Shown here: positions 1 through 7,347 of the stretch, piece after piece
How the letters are laid out: each line of letters starts with the position of its first letter
How positions within the stretch are numbered: position 1 is the first letter of the stretch
NCBI RefSeq assembly: GCF_029626145.1
Contig: NZ_JARUBJ010000002.1
Location: 526,501 to 590,500, forward strand
Origin: Micromonospora sp. WMMD961
GTDB lineage: Bacteria; Actinomycetota; Actinomycetes; Mycobacteriales; Micromonosporaceae
Direction: 5' to 3'
Length of the DNA: 64,000 bases
Program-made: the position numbers and the translations under genes
Notes under the pieces: generated by a model
Told to the model about the DNA's origin: nothing
The model's database searches: none
What the model saw: the letters and a program-made list of their open reading frames with translations, nothing else

Positions 1-1
1 C

Positions 2-655
2 GGCGACGACAGCTTCGCGCTGTTCTCGGCGATCGACGCGGGCGGCGCCGACATGAAGGACAACATCTACGAGAACCTGACCTCGACCCTCACCTGGCGG
101 GCCGCAGGCGTGGCCGTCTACGGCGGGTACGGCAACACGTTCCGCAACATCTACATCGCGGACACCCTGGTCTACTCGGGCATCACCATCAGCTCGCTCG
201 ACTTCGGCTACCCGATGAACGGCTTCGGTGCCAACCCGCCGACCCGGTTCGAGAACATCTCGATCGTGCGGGCCGGTGGGCACTTCTGGGGTGGGCAGAC
301 CTTCCCGGCGATCTGGGTCTTCTCGGCCTCGAAGGTGTTCCAGGGCATCCGGGTCAGCGATGTCGACATCGTCGATCCGACGTACAGCGGCATCATGTTC
401 CAGACCAACTACGTCGGCGGGCAACCGCAGAACCCGATCACCGACACGGTCTTCACCAACGTCTCGATCAGCGGTGCCCGGAAGAGCGGGGACGCCTACG
501 ACGCGAAGTCCGGCTTCGCCATCTGGGCGAACCCGATGCCGGAAGCCGGGCAGGGTCCGGCCGTCGGGTCGGTCACCTTCAACAACCTCCGGTTGAGCAA
601 CAACGCGGTGGATATCCAGAACCCCACCTCGACGTTCACCATCATCCGCAACTGA
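2..655 (+). CDS. Secreted right-handed beta-helix glycosidase, C-terminal part (GH87 mycodextranase/alpha-1,3-glucanase-like)
   Basis: The frame is open from the first bases of the window, so only the last 217 residues are present and the start lies upstream. The fragment opens with GDDSFALFS, which resembles the GDD...W/FS strand motif of GH87 alpha-1,3-glucanases and mycodextranases. It continues as short repeated strands rich in N, I and G (FRNIYIADTLVYSGI, FENISIVRAGG, FTNVSISGA), typical of a parallel beta-helix. Such enzymes are secreted and cleave fungal or bacterial alpha-glucans. The stop is separated by one base from the stop of the convergent crotonase. Family assignment is from motif memory; another beta-helix polysaccharidase cannot be excluded. 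Confidence 0.6.
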   Translation, partial: GDDSFALFSAIDAGGADMKDNIYENLTSTLTWRAAGVAVYGGYGNTFRNIYIADTLVYSGITISSLDFGYPMNGFGANPPTRFENISIVRAGGHFWGGQTFPAIWVFSASKVFQGIRVSDVDIVDPTYSGIMFQTNYVGGQPQNPITDTVFTNVSISGARKSGDAYDAKSGFAIWANPMPEAGQGPAVGSVTFNNLRLSNNAVDIQNPTSTFTIIRN

Positions 656-656
656 G

Positions 657-1457
657 TCACCCGGTAGCCGACGCCGTCGGGAGGTCCCACCCTCCCGGCG
701 GCGTCGCGCCGTGCCGGCCCTCGCCCGCGGCGAACCGGGCCGCACCGGCCACCGCGTCCGTGGCCAGCGAGTCCATCCCGTATGCCAACTCGGTCGCCAG
801 TGCCTCCGGCTCGGGCCGCCCGGCGGCGGTCAGCATCGCCGCCCGATCGTTGCGCAGGCAGGTCTGCGGGTGCCGGGCGATAGCCGCCGCCAACTCCTCG
901 GCCGCCGCCCGTGCCTGGCCGGGTGGCACCACCCGGTTGACCAACCCCATCGTGTACGCCTCGTCCGCCGGCACCGGGCGGCCGGTGAGGATCAGGTCCA
1001 TCGCCCGGCTCTCGCCGATCAACCGGGGCAGCCGGACGGTGCCACCGTCGACCAGGGGCACTCCCCACCGGCGGCAGAACACCCCGAGCGTCGCGTCGGA
1101 CTCGGCGACCCGCAGGTCGCACCAGAGCGCCAACTCGAGTCCGCCCGCCACCGCGTACCCGGAGATCGCCGCGATCACCGGTTTGCTGAGCGCCATCCGG
1201 GTCGGACCCATCGGCCCGTCCCCCTCGGGCTCCACCCGGTTGCCACTCGGGGTGCCGATCGCCTTCAGGTCGGCCCCGGCGCAGAACGTGCCGCCGGCGC
1301 CCCAGAGCACGGCCACCGACGCGTCCGGGTCGGCTTCGAAGGCGCGGAAGGCGTCGGCCAGCGCCCGGGCGGTCGGCCCGTCGACGGCGTTGCGAGCCGC
1401 CGCCCGATCCAGCACAACGGTCGTCACCGGCCCGGAACGCTCCACCCGTACACCCAT
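657..1457 (-). CDS. Enoyl-CoA hydratase/isomerase (crotonase) family protein
   Basis: 266 residues, the usual crotonase length. Oxyanion-hole segments are clear: FCAGADLKAIG near residue 55 and AVAGGLELALWCDLRVAE near residue 105. The first catalytic glutamate of hydratases is kept (GGLELA). The position of the second, normally in FGxPE, reads LGVFCRRWG, so that glutamate is absent. Straightforward hydration is therefore less certain; isomerase, hydrolase or other crotonase chemistry is possible. Members act on acyl-CoA thioesters in the cytoplasm. The start at MGVRVERSG was chosen because an upstream extension of 11 residues is not family-like. It is monocistronic and divergent from the Rieske protein gene. 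Confidence 0.88.
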   Translation of the reverse strand: MGVRVERSGPVTTVVLDRAAARNAVDGPTARALADAFRAFEADPDASVAVLWGAGGTFCAGADLKAIGTPSGNRVEPEGDGPMGPTRMALSKPVIAAISGYAVAGGLELALWCDLRVAESDATLGVFCRRWGVPLVDGGTVRLPRLIGESRAMDLILTGRPVPADEAYTMGLVNRVVPPGQARAAAEELAAAIARHPQTCLRNDRAAMLTAAGRPEPEALATELAYGMDSLATDAVAGAARFAAGEGRHGATPPGGWDLPTASATG

Positions 1458-1493
1458 CGACTCAGCATGCCTGCGTTGCCCGGCACCCACAAT

Positions 1494-1525
1494 CCTGGTC
1501 GATCTTGCAGGTTCGGTCGACCAGG
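1494..1525. promoter_or_regulatory. Inverted repeat in the crotonase/Rieske divergent intergenic region
   Basis: CCTGGTCGA and TCGACCAGG form perfect 9-bp arms around a 14-bp loop, 37 bp upstream of the crotonase start and 94 bp before the Rieske protein start. It could be an operator for one or both genes or part of a dispersed palindrome. A fragment CAAGATCGCGCTGAG just downstream (from about 1547) resembles one arm of the palindrome at 13446. Confidence 0.4.
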
Positions 1526-1618
1526 TTGGTGTCGAGCGGCGTCTACAAGATCGCGCTGAGTGGCAGTTTTGTCACCCGCGACCGGTTTGCGACCCCCTTC
1601 GCCGGGAAGTCGGTACGG

Positions 1619-2473
1619 GTGCGAGCACTTTTGACGAAAGTTGAGCAGGCATCCAGGCTGGACCGGACCGGTGACCGGTTGCAGCGAATCGTCCTCAGCA
1701 CGCTGCGTCCGCGGCGGCTGCGGGACCTGCTGCACGGGGTCACCATCGGGCACCCACTGCACCCGGCGATGGTGCAGGTGCCGGTCGGCGCGTGGATCAG
1801 CGCCGCCGTCCTGGACCTGATGCCCGGGCAACGGCGGCCCGCGACGATGCTGGTGGGCCTGGGCACCGTCAGTGCGGTGCCGGCGGCGGTCGCCGGGTTC
1901 AACGACTGGGCGGCACTCGCCCGGGACCAGCGCCGCGTCGGCCTGGTGCACGCCGCCGCCAACACCGTCGGCGTGACGCTCTACGCCGGCTCGTTGGCCG
2001 CGCGACTGTCCGGCCGGCACGGCGTCGGTCGAGCCCTCGGCTTTCTCGGGCTCTCCACCGTCAGCCTCGGGGCGTACATCGGGGGTCATCTCGCGTACAA
2101 GCAGGGGGCGCAGGTCAACCAGAGCGTCTCCGAGTTGCGCCGGATGACCGACGGGTGGCACTCGCTCGTCGACATGGCGACGCTGCCGCAGCGCACCCTG
2201 ATCACCCGAGAGGTGGACGACGACATCTCGGTGATCCTCTACCGGCACGGTGACGAGGTGACCGTGATGTTGGAGCGCTGCCCGCACCAGAGCGGGCCTC
2301 TCGGCGAGGGCGAGGTGCAGGAGATCGACGGCCACGCCTGCGTGGTCTGTCCGTGGCACGGCAGCGCGTTCCGGCTCAACGGCGGCGAGGTCGTTCAGGG
2401 GCCGTCCGGCAACGACCAGCAGATCCTGCCCACCCGGATCCAGAACGGCGTGCTCCAGACCCGCCTGCCCTGA
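1619..2473 (+). CDS. DUF2231 membrane protein with C-terminal Rieske [2Fe-2S] domain
   Basis: About 284 residues from the GTG at 1619; an in-frame ATG at 1505 would add 38 residues of non-family-like sequence. The N-terminal half is a DUF2231 domain: GHPLHPAMVQVPVGAW followed by several hydrophobic segments. The C-terminal ~100 residues carry a complete Rieske cluster site, CPH then 20 residues later CPWHGSAF, which binds a 2Fe-2S cluster through two Cys and two His. The protein is probably a membrane-anchored redox or ferredoxin-like electron carrier. The partner is unknown, because no oxygenase or cytochrome gene lies beside it. The two-domain fusion is seen in actinobacteria. Confidence 0.85.
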   Translation: MRALLTKVEQASRLDRTGDRLQRIVLSTLRPRRLRDLLHGVTIGHPLHPAMVQVPVGAWISAAVLDLMPGQRRPATMLVGLGTVSAVPAAVAGFNDWAALARDQRRVGLVHAAANTVGVTLYAGSLAARLSGRHGVGRALGFLGLSTVSLGAYIGGHLAYKQGAQVNQSVSELRRMTDGWHSLVDMATLPQRTLITREVDDDISVILYRHGDEVTVMLERCPHQSGPLGEGEVQEIDGHACVVCPWHGSAFRLNGGEVVQGPSGNDQQILPTRIQNGVLQTRLP

Positions 2474-2493
2474 CGGCCTTCCGTTGCGGGCAG
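2465..2493. terminator. Weak hairpin between convergent Rieske and LysM genes
   Basis: CTGCCC and GGGCAG pair as 6-bp arms around a 17-nt loop, overlapping the stop codon of the Rieske gene and ahead of the convergent LysM gene stop. There is no T-tract. It may act as a bidirectional terminator, but the stem is short. Confidence 0.3.
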
Positions 2494-2514
2494 CTCTCGA
2501 GCGCGCCGGGTCCG

Positions 2515-3969
2515 CTATCCCCGGTCCGGTCCGGAACCGCTGCGTCGGTGGCGGCCGACCGGTGGCCCGTCCGGTACGGAGTCCAGACCGTGCCCGCCGG
2601 TGAGCAGCCCACCCGCGCCATCGGCACCAGCCCAACCGCCGTCACCGCCCCAACCCGGCGCGCCGGCGGGCTCCACCCCGCCGCCGCTTCCGGTGCTGCC
2701 GCTGCCGCGGGGGGCGGTGTCGTTGGCGCTCGTCGGGGTCCGACCGGCCGGTGGGGTCGGAGCCTCGATCGCTGCTGCCGCCCGGCTCGCCGCCCAGGCC
2801 GCACCGCTTCCACCGGCTCCGCCAGCGGTCCGCCGGGTTGCGCTCGTGGTGCGGCCCGCGCTGCTGGTGCTTCGCGACGTGCCGCCTCGGGGCTTGCGCG
2901 AGGAGGCGGCCAGTCGGGGGGTCGCACCGGCGGTCGCCGGGCGTCGACGCAGACCCAGGACCGCGCCGATCTGGGCACCGACAATGCTCGCCACGGCCAG
3001 TACGGCGGAGACCGCCAACGGTCGGTTCACCCGGTCGGCCGCACCGGCGCGGGCTGCGCCGACCGTCATCGCGGGTGGTTGGCCCGCTGACCCCGTACCG
3101 CTGGGTGGTGCCGGGTCCACCCGCTCCGGTGCGGCCCGCTCGGGTGCCGGCCGGGGTGCGGGCGCCGGTTTCGGGGCCGCGGGGCGGACGACCAGACGGC
3201 CATTCGCGTGCTGCCGGGCCCCCTGGTCGGCGGCCTCCGTCGGGAGTCGGAGCAGTTGGCCGGGGCGGATCCGATCCGGGTCGTCGAGCTTGTTCAGCGC
3301 CGCGAGCTGTCGGTAGTCACCGAACTCGTCCAGATAACGCTCGGCCACCTCACCCAGGTAGTCACCCCGCGCCACCCGGTACACCGGCGCGGCCTCGCCG
3401 TTCGTCGACCGGCCGCTGGGTGCGGCCAACTCCGTCCCGGCCAACCCGAGTGGCCCGCCGCGGGCCAGCGGGGCTGCGGCGTCGGGTGTCGTGCCCGCGC
3501 GGGCCGGCGCGGCCAGGGTGGCCACCGTCGGTGCGCCCGGATTCGGGTACGCCGGGGGGCCGTAGATCGCCGCGGCGCTGGCGGCGGCCGGGCTGGCGAT
3601 CAGGATCAGCGCGACCGAGCCGACCAGCGCGGCGGCGGCCTTCTGCTGGCGTCCCATCCCGGGCAACTTCGGCGCCGGCCGGCGCAGGGTCTGTGCGCCC
3701 AGCTCGACGAGGACGGAGAAGGCGAACGTGGCCCAGCCGAACCAGCCGGCCACGGCCAGTGCCCGCAGGAAGAGCTGACCATCGTCCCGGCTGGTCAGGG
3801 CGGTGCCCACCTCGCTGATGGTGGGAAGGTGGTCGGGCAGGGGGTTACCGGCGAAGGCCAGCAAGGCGATCGGCGCGCCGACCAGCAGCACCAGGAGCAC
3901 GGCCAGCGCGCCGATGCCGGTGAGGATCCGTCCGGTCCGCCGTACGACGGACCCACCCGATGCGGGCAT
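2515..3969 (-). CDS. LysM-domain membrane protein, last gene of the Tad pilus operon
   Basis: 484 residues. Hydrophobic segments lie near residues 18-40, 67-88 and 110-130. A LysM module follows at about 196-243 (PVYRVARGDYLGEVAERYLD through RIRPGQLLRLP). Then come a Pro/Ala-rich linker, another hydrophobic segment and a long low-complexity Gly/Ser/Pro/Arg tail. LysM binds peptidoglycan GlcNAc, so the protein may anchor or guide the pilus machinery at the wall. A GGAAGGAAGG ribosome site precedes the ATG. It sits 14 bp after the TadG-like gene and is probably co-transcribed. Its exact role in pilus assembly is not known to me. Confidence 0.75.
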   Translation of the reverse strand: MPASGGSVVRRTGRILTGIGALAVLLVLLVGAPIALLAFAGNPLPDHLPTISEVGTALTSRDDGQLFLRALAVAGWFGWATFAFSVLVELGAQTLRRPAPKLPGMGRQQKAAAALVGSVALILIASPAAASAAAIYGPPAYPNPGAPTVATLAAPARAGTTPDAAAPLARGGPLGLAGTELAAPSGRSTNGEAAPVYRVARGDYLGEVAERYLDEFGDYRQLAALNKLDDPDRIRPGQLLRLPTEAADQGARQHANGRLVVRPAAPKPAPAPRPAPERAAPERVDPAPPSGTGSAGQPPAMTVGAARAGAADRVNRPLAVSAVLAVASIVGAQIGAVLGLRRRPATAGATPRLAASSRKPRGGTSRSTSSAGRTTSATRRTAGGAGGSGAAWAASRAAAAIEAPTPPAGRTPTSANDTAPRGSGSTGSGGGVEPAGAPGWGGDGGWAGADGAGGLLTGGHGLDSVPDGPPVGRHRRSGSGPDRG

Positions 3970-3983
3970 GGCTGCCTTCCTTC

Positions 3984-4433
3984 CTAAGGTGCTGTGGTGA
4001 TGGCACTCGCGGTCGCCTCGCCGGTGACGGCGACCGTCTTGTCCTGGACGAACGGTCCGAGCATCGAGCGCTGGTAGGTGATGGTGACGGTCACCCGGAT
4101 CCGGACTTCCCCGCCGACCTCGGGGAAGCCCACCGTGTGACCGGCGATGTCGACGGCGGCCAGGTAGTTGGCGACCGCCACGGCCGCCTCCTCCGGGTCG
4201 ATCCGCTTGGGTCCGCCCTCGATGGCGGTGGCCCGGTCGATGGCCTGGCCGCCGGCCCGAGCCGCCTCGGCGGCCAGGTTCTGGGCGCGTTGCAGGGTGC
4301 GGAGCTGCCCGGCGGCGTCGAAGGAGAGGCCGATGATGGCCAGCACGCCGATCATCGTGACCGCGAGGAAGATGCTCACCCGGCCGTGCTCACCCGAGTG
4401 CGAGTGGCCGGGTGCCGGCGCGGTGGCGGTCAC
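3984..4433 (-). CDS. TadG-like pilus assembly protein (Rv3655c-type)
   Basis: 149 residues with one N-terminal membrane segment after HGRVSIFLAV. The segment resembles a class III prepilin-like helix but lacks the Glu at +5 after Gly (GRVSIF). The rest is a predicted extracytoplasmic domain. In actinobacterial Tad loci the last small pseudopilin-like gene is of this type. The start overlaps the stop of the preceding TadE-like gene by 4 bp, indicating translational coupling. Without Glu+5 it may not be cleaved by the prepilin peptidase; this is inference. Confidence 0.72.
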   Translation of the reverse strand: MTATAPAPGHSHSGEHGRVSIFLAVTMIGVLAIIGLSFDAAGQLRTLQRAQNLAAEAARAGGQAIDRATAIEGGPKRIDPEEAAVAVANYLAAVDIAGHTVGFPEVGGEVRIRVTVTITYQRSMLGPFVQDKTVAVTGEATASAITTAP

Positions 4434-4897
4434 TGCCGGCTCCGGTAGCGGTCCAGAGGCGAGGTGAAGCTCGCGGTGATCTGCTTCTCGGCGGGCATCC
4501 CGGGCAGGATGCCGAGCGAGATGTCGTCGAACGACACCAGGCAGACGATCTCCACCGTCACCGTGGCGTCCTCGCCGACCGTGCTGCCGAAGGCGCTTTC
4601 GAAGCTGGTCGCCGCGCCGGCCACCGAACCGGTGAATGTGGGGTTCAGGTCGTTCGCGCAGGCCAGGCCGTGCCAGTCGAGCTGTTGCTCGGCGGCCTCC
4701 CGCGCCGCGGTCTTCGCGGTTTCCGAGTCCCGCGAGATCGAGGCGGCACGGGCGGCGTCGTGAACGGCGGCCTCGACCGCCTCCGCGGCGAGCGCGGTAC
4801 GCCCGACCACGCCGGCCAGCACCATCAGCGCGATGAACGCGGGCGCGAGCACCGCCACCTCGATGGAGACCGAGCCGCGCTCGGCGGTGCGGTTCAC
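4430..4897 (-). CDS. TadE-like pseudopilin
   Basis: 155 residues. The N-terminus reads RGSVSIEVAVLAPAFIALMV: a Gly, then Glu at +5, then a hydrophobic helix. This is the signature processed by TadV/PilD-type prepilin peptidases, one of which is encoded at 12492. A C-terminal domain with two Cys (GLACAN and EIVCLV) may form an exported disulfide. It starts with GTG overlapping the upstream gene's stop (GTGA) and its own stop overlaps the next start, so three pseudopilin genes are tightly coupled. Confidence 0.8.
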   Translation of the reverse strand: MNRTAERGSVSIEVAVLAPAFIALMVLAGVVGRTALAAEAVEAAVHDAARAASISRDSETAKTAAREAAEQQLDWHGLACANDLNPTFTGSVAGAATSFESAFGSTVGEDATVTVEIVCLVSFDDISLGILPGMPAEKQITASFTSPLDRYRSRQ

Positions 4898-5343
4898 GGG
4901 GGCGTCACCCTCTCCACCGTCCCGTGGGCGGTCTGCTGAATCGCGAAGTCCACGCCCGGTACCACCGACAGGGACCGGCCGCTCACCGTGCAGGTCACCT
5001 CGACGTCTTCGATGATCACGCAGTTCGGGCCGGGTGCGTTCCAGCCCACCAGCCAGCCGCCGGCGGCCTGCAGGAACTGGGTGGCGCTGTCCACCCCGGC
5101 TCCATCCGCCGCCTGGTAGGACCGCTGGGCGTTGACGCCGCCCTGCGCGGCGTTCAACGCGGTCGAGCGGGCGAGGAAGACGGCCGCGATCTGGATCGAG
5201 GCGAAGAGCAGCACCAGGATCAGCGGCATCAGCACGGCCAGCTCCACCGGGTTGGCACCCCGATCCCGGTCACCGGCCGCGAGGTGGCGCCGGGCGGCGT
5301 CGACCGCCCGGTGCCACCTCGCGAACGCGGCTCGGCGCATCAC
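4894..5343 (-). CDS. TadE-like pseudopilin
   Basis: 149 residues. A basic N-terminal ~30 residues precede DRGANPVELAVLMPLILVLL, with Gly followed by Glu at +5 and a hydrophobic helix. This matches the TadE domain and prepilin cleavage rule. Two cysteines in the C-terminal part (PNCVII and VTCTVS) could form a disulfide outside the membrane. It probably contributes minor pilin subunits to the Tad pilus. It is separated by 2 bp from the small pilin-like gene upstream. Confidence 0.82.
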   Translation of the reverse strand: MMRRAAFARWHRAVDAARRHLAAGDRDRGANPVELAVLMPLILVLLFASIQIAAVFLARSTALNAAQGGVNAQRSYQAADGAGVDSATQFLQAAGGWLVGWNAPGPNCVIIEDVEVTCTVSGRSLSVVPGVDFAIQQTAHGTVERVTPP

Positions 5344-5345
5344 GG

Positions 5346-5549
5346 CTACTCCGGCTCCGTGTAGTCCGGGATGTTGTCCATCCAGTTCTCCGCCTTGGCC
5401 AGGGCCAGCGCGGTGACGGCCATGGCGACCACGACCAGGCCGGCGATGATCACCGCTGTGGGCACCGGGCTGTCGCCGCGCTCGCCGTCGCGGCGCAGCT
5501 CGGCCAGGCGCGTCGTCAACACGACGTGCAGGTAGCTGAAGATGGGCAT
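5346..5549 (-). CDS. Small single-helix membrane protein, candidate Flp-type pilin
   Basis: 67 residues: a basic N-terminus, then GDSPVPTAVIIAGLVVVAMA and one membrane helix, then a short acidic tail. Its place between tadC and the tadE-like genes and its size are where a Flp major pilin would be expected. The canonical Gly-x4-Glu-Tyr processing site is not present (GDSPVPT), so it is either a divergent pilin or another small membrane subunit. An AGGAG-like site lies upstream of the ATG (GGAGGAGT on the minus strand). Confidence 0.65.
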   Translation of the reverse strand: MPIFSYLHVVLTTRLAELRRDGERGDSPVPTAVIIAGLVVVAMAVTALALAKAENWMDNIPDYTEPE

Positions 5550-5574
5550 GGCGTACTCCTCCAGGTGGGCGGGG

Positions 5575-6447
5575 TCACAGACGGGCGACGAACGGATAGA
5601 GGACGAAGCCGAGCAGCACGAAGACGAGCAGTGCGCCCGGGATGTCGAGCTTGCTGGTCACCGCCTCGGCACGAGTGAGGTTGTCGGTGCGGATCTGGTC
5701 GCGCAGCGAGTCGGCCCGGCTGCGCAGGGTCTCGTGCACCTGCGCGCCCTCACTGCCGGAGGAGCGCATGATCGCGCCGACGTCGCCCAACTCCGGGATG
5801 CCGATCTTGTCGGCGAGGTCGCGTAGCTCGTCCCAGGGCGCGTGCATTTGCATCTGGGCCATCCGCAGCGACTCCTGGAGCCGGTCGAACACCCAGCCGT
5901 CGCAGACGGCCGCGGCCCGTTCCAGCGACTGCACCGGGCCGTGCGCCGCCGAGAGTTGCAACGCCACCAGATCCAGGTACGTGCAGACCGCCTGGCGGAA
6001 CTCGTCGCGGGCGGCGTCGGCCTTGGTCAGCACGGCACGATGTGCCAGCAGAGCGCCCAGCAACCCCAGGCCGAGGCTGCCGAGCACCGGTACGACGAGC
6101 GGAAACGAGACGCCGAGCACCAACAGCGCCACCCCGAGCACTGTGGGCGTGGCCAGCCCGATCAGTGCGGAGAGCAGCACCGACAGCGCGTACTGCTCGG
6201 AGGTCTGACCGATCAGGGCGAGCTGCCGGTGGGGTGGCCGCAGCCAGCGGGAGAACCCGCTCAACCAGTCCAGCCGACGGGAGGCGGGCGCGGCGATCTG
6301 GCCGGTGCCCGGCGGCTGGTGCAGCCGGCGCAGCGCCGGCCCGAGTGCCGGAGTCGCCGGTACCAGCTCCCGGATCACCAGGAACACGCCCAGCCCGACG
6401 CCAGCGCCGCCACAGACCGCCATGATCAACTGCCAGTTGACCATCAT
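5575..6447 (-). CDS. tadC: TadC-like type II secretion F-domain inner-membrane protein
   Basis: 290 residues with an N-terminal membrane segment, a central pair of hydrophobic segments, a cytoplasmic T2SSF domain (about residues 140-260; DEFRQAVCTYLDLVALQL, then the DLADKIGIPELGDVGAIM region) and a final membrane helix. TadB and TadC form the inner-membrane platform on which the CpaF/TadA ATPase acts to assemble the pilus. The start overlaps the tadB stop by 4 bp (ATGA). Confidence 0.88.
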   Translation of the reverse strand: MMVNWQLIMAVCGGAGVGLGVFLVIRELVPATPALGPALRRLHQPPGTGQIAAPASRRLDWLSGFSRWLRPPHRQLALIGQTSEQYALSVLLSALIGLATPTVLGVALLVLGVSFPLVVPVLGSLGLGLLGALLAHRAVLTKADAARDEFRQAVCTYLDLVALQLSAAHGPVQSLERAAAVCDGWVFDRLQESLRMAQMQMHAPWDELRDLADKIGIPELGDVGAIMRSSGSEGAQVHETLRSRADSLRDQIRTDNLTRAEAVTSKLDIPGALLVFVLLGFVLYPFVARL

Positions 6448-7343
6448 GCGATCACCTCGCTCGGGTCGGGCGCCGGGAGGAACCGGGCCGGCCGCTGCGG
6501 CTGACTCATCGACCGCACCCAGGCCAGCAGGCCGATGAAGGCGGCACCGAGGACGGCCATCACCACCTGACCGAGCGGTGTGCCGTACGGCCTGATGTAC
6601 TCGGTGTTGATCAGCCCGTACGCGAGGGTCGCCAGGGTCATTCCGGTGAGGAAGCGGACCGCGAACCGGGGCTGGGTGCGCTTGGCCTCGATCTCCCGGC
6701 GGGTGGCTACCTCCGCCGACGCCGCGCCGGCGATCGAACCGAGCACGTCACCCAGCCGTTCACCCCGGTCCGACAGGTGCAGGATCAACGCCGCGACCAC
6801 CTGGTCGCAGACCGGGTCGGCGATCTCGTCGGCGAACGCCAACAGCGCGGAGCGGGCCATCCAGCCGGCCTGTAGACGGGCGGCGAGCAGCCGCACCTCG
6901 TCCTCGATGCCGGGCGGCACACTGCCGATCGTGCCGATGATCGACTGTTGGAGACCCTGCCCGGTGCCGGAGACGTCCTTGAGTCGGCGGGTCCACTCGC
7001 CGACCGCCTCGATCCGGGCGATCGCCCGCTGTTCGGCCTTGCCCACACCGAACAGCCACGGGGTGCCGGGCACCGCGACCGCCACCAGGAGACCCACCAC
7101 CGGCAGCCCGGTCAGCAGGAACGCCAACGCGCCCGCGGCCAGCGCGGTGACCAGCAGCGCCTGGTAGGACCGTTGCTCGGCCGGCGTGCTGCCGGGTCCG
7201 CGCCACAGCCGACCGAAGCCGGACCGGCCGCCCGGAGGCGCACCGGGAGGCCGACGGGTGCCGACCAACGCCACCACGGCCAGCAGCAGCCCCGCCACGC
7301 AGGCGGCCCCGGAGACCACCGCGATCAGTTCCAGGCTGCCCAT
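6444..7343 (-). CDS. tadB: TadB-like type II secretion F-domain inner-membrane protein
   Basis: About 299 residues from MGSLELIAVVSG. A longer in-frame start exists but adds Cys/Gly/Pro-rich residues that run antisense-like into cpaF, so it was rejected. There are two N-terminal hydrophobic regions, a T2SSF domain around residues 130-240 (RRLKDVSGTGQGLQQSI, AADE-type helices), and two C-terminal membrane segments. It is the partner of TadC in the pilus platform. It begins 4 bp after the cpaF stop. Confidence 0.87.
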   Translation of the reverse strand: MGSLELIAVVSGAACVAGLLLAVVALVGTRRPPGAPPGGRSGFGRLWRGPGSTPAEQRSYQALLVTALAAGALAFLLTGLPVVGLLVAVAVPGTPWLFGVGKAEQRAIARIEAVGEWTRRLKDVSGTGQGLQQSIIGTIGSVPPGIEDEVRLLAARLQAGWMARSALLAFADEIADPVCDQVVAALILHLSDRGERLGDVLGSIAGAASAEVATRREIEAKRTQPRFAVRFLTGMTLATLAYGLINTEYIRPYGTPLGQVVMAVLGAAFIGLLAWVRSMSQPQRPARFLPAPDPSEVIA

Positions 7344-7347
7344 CACG

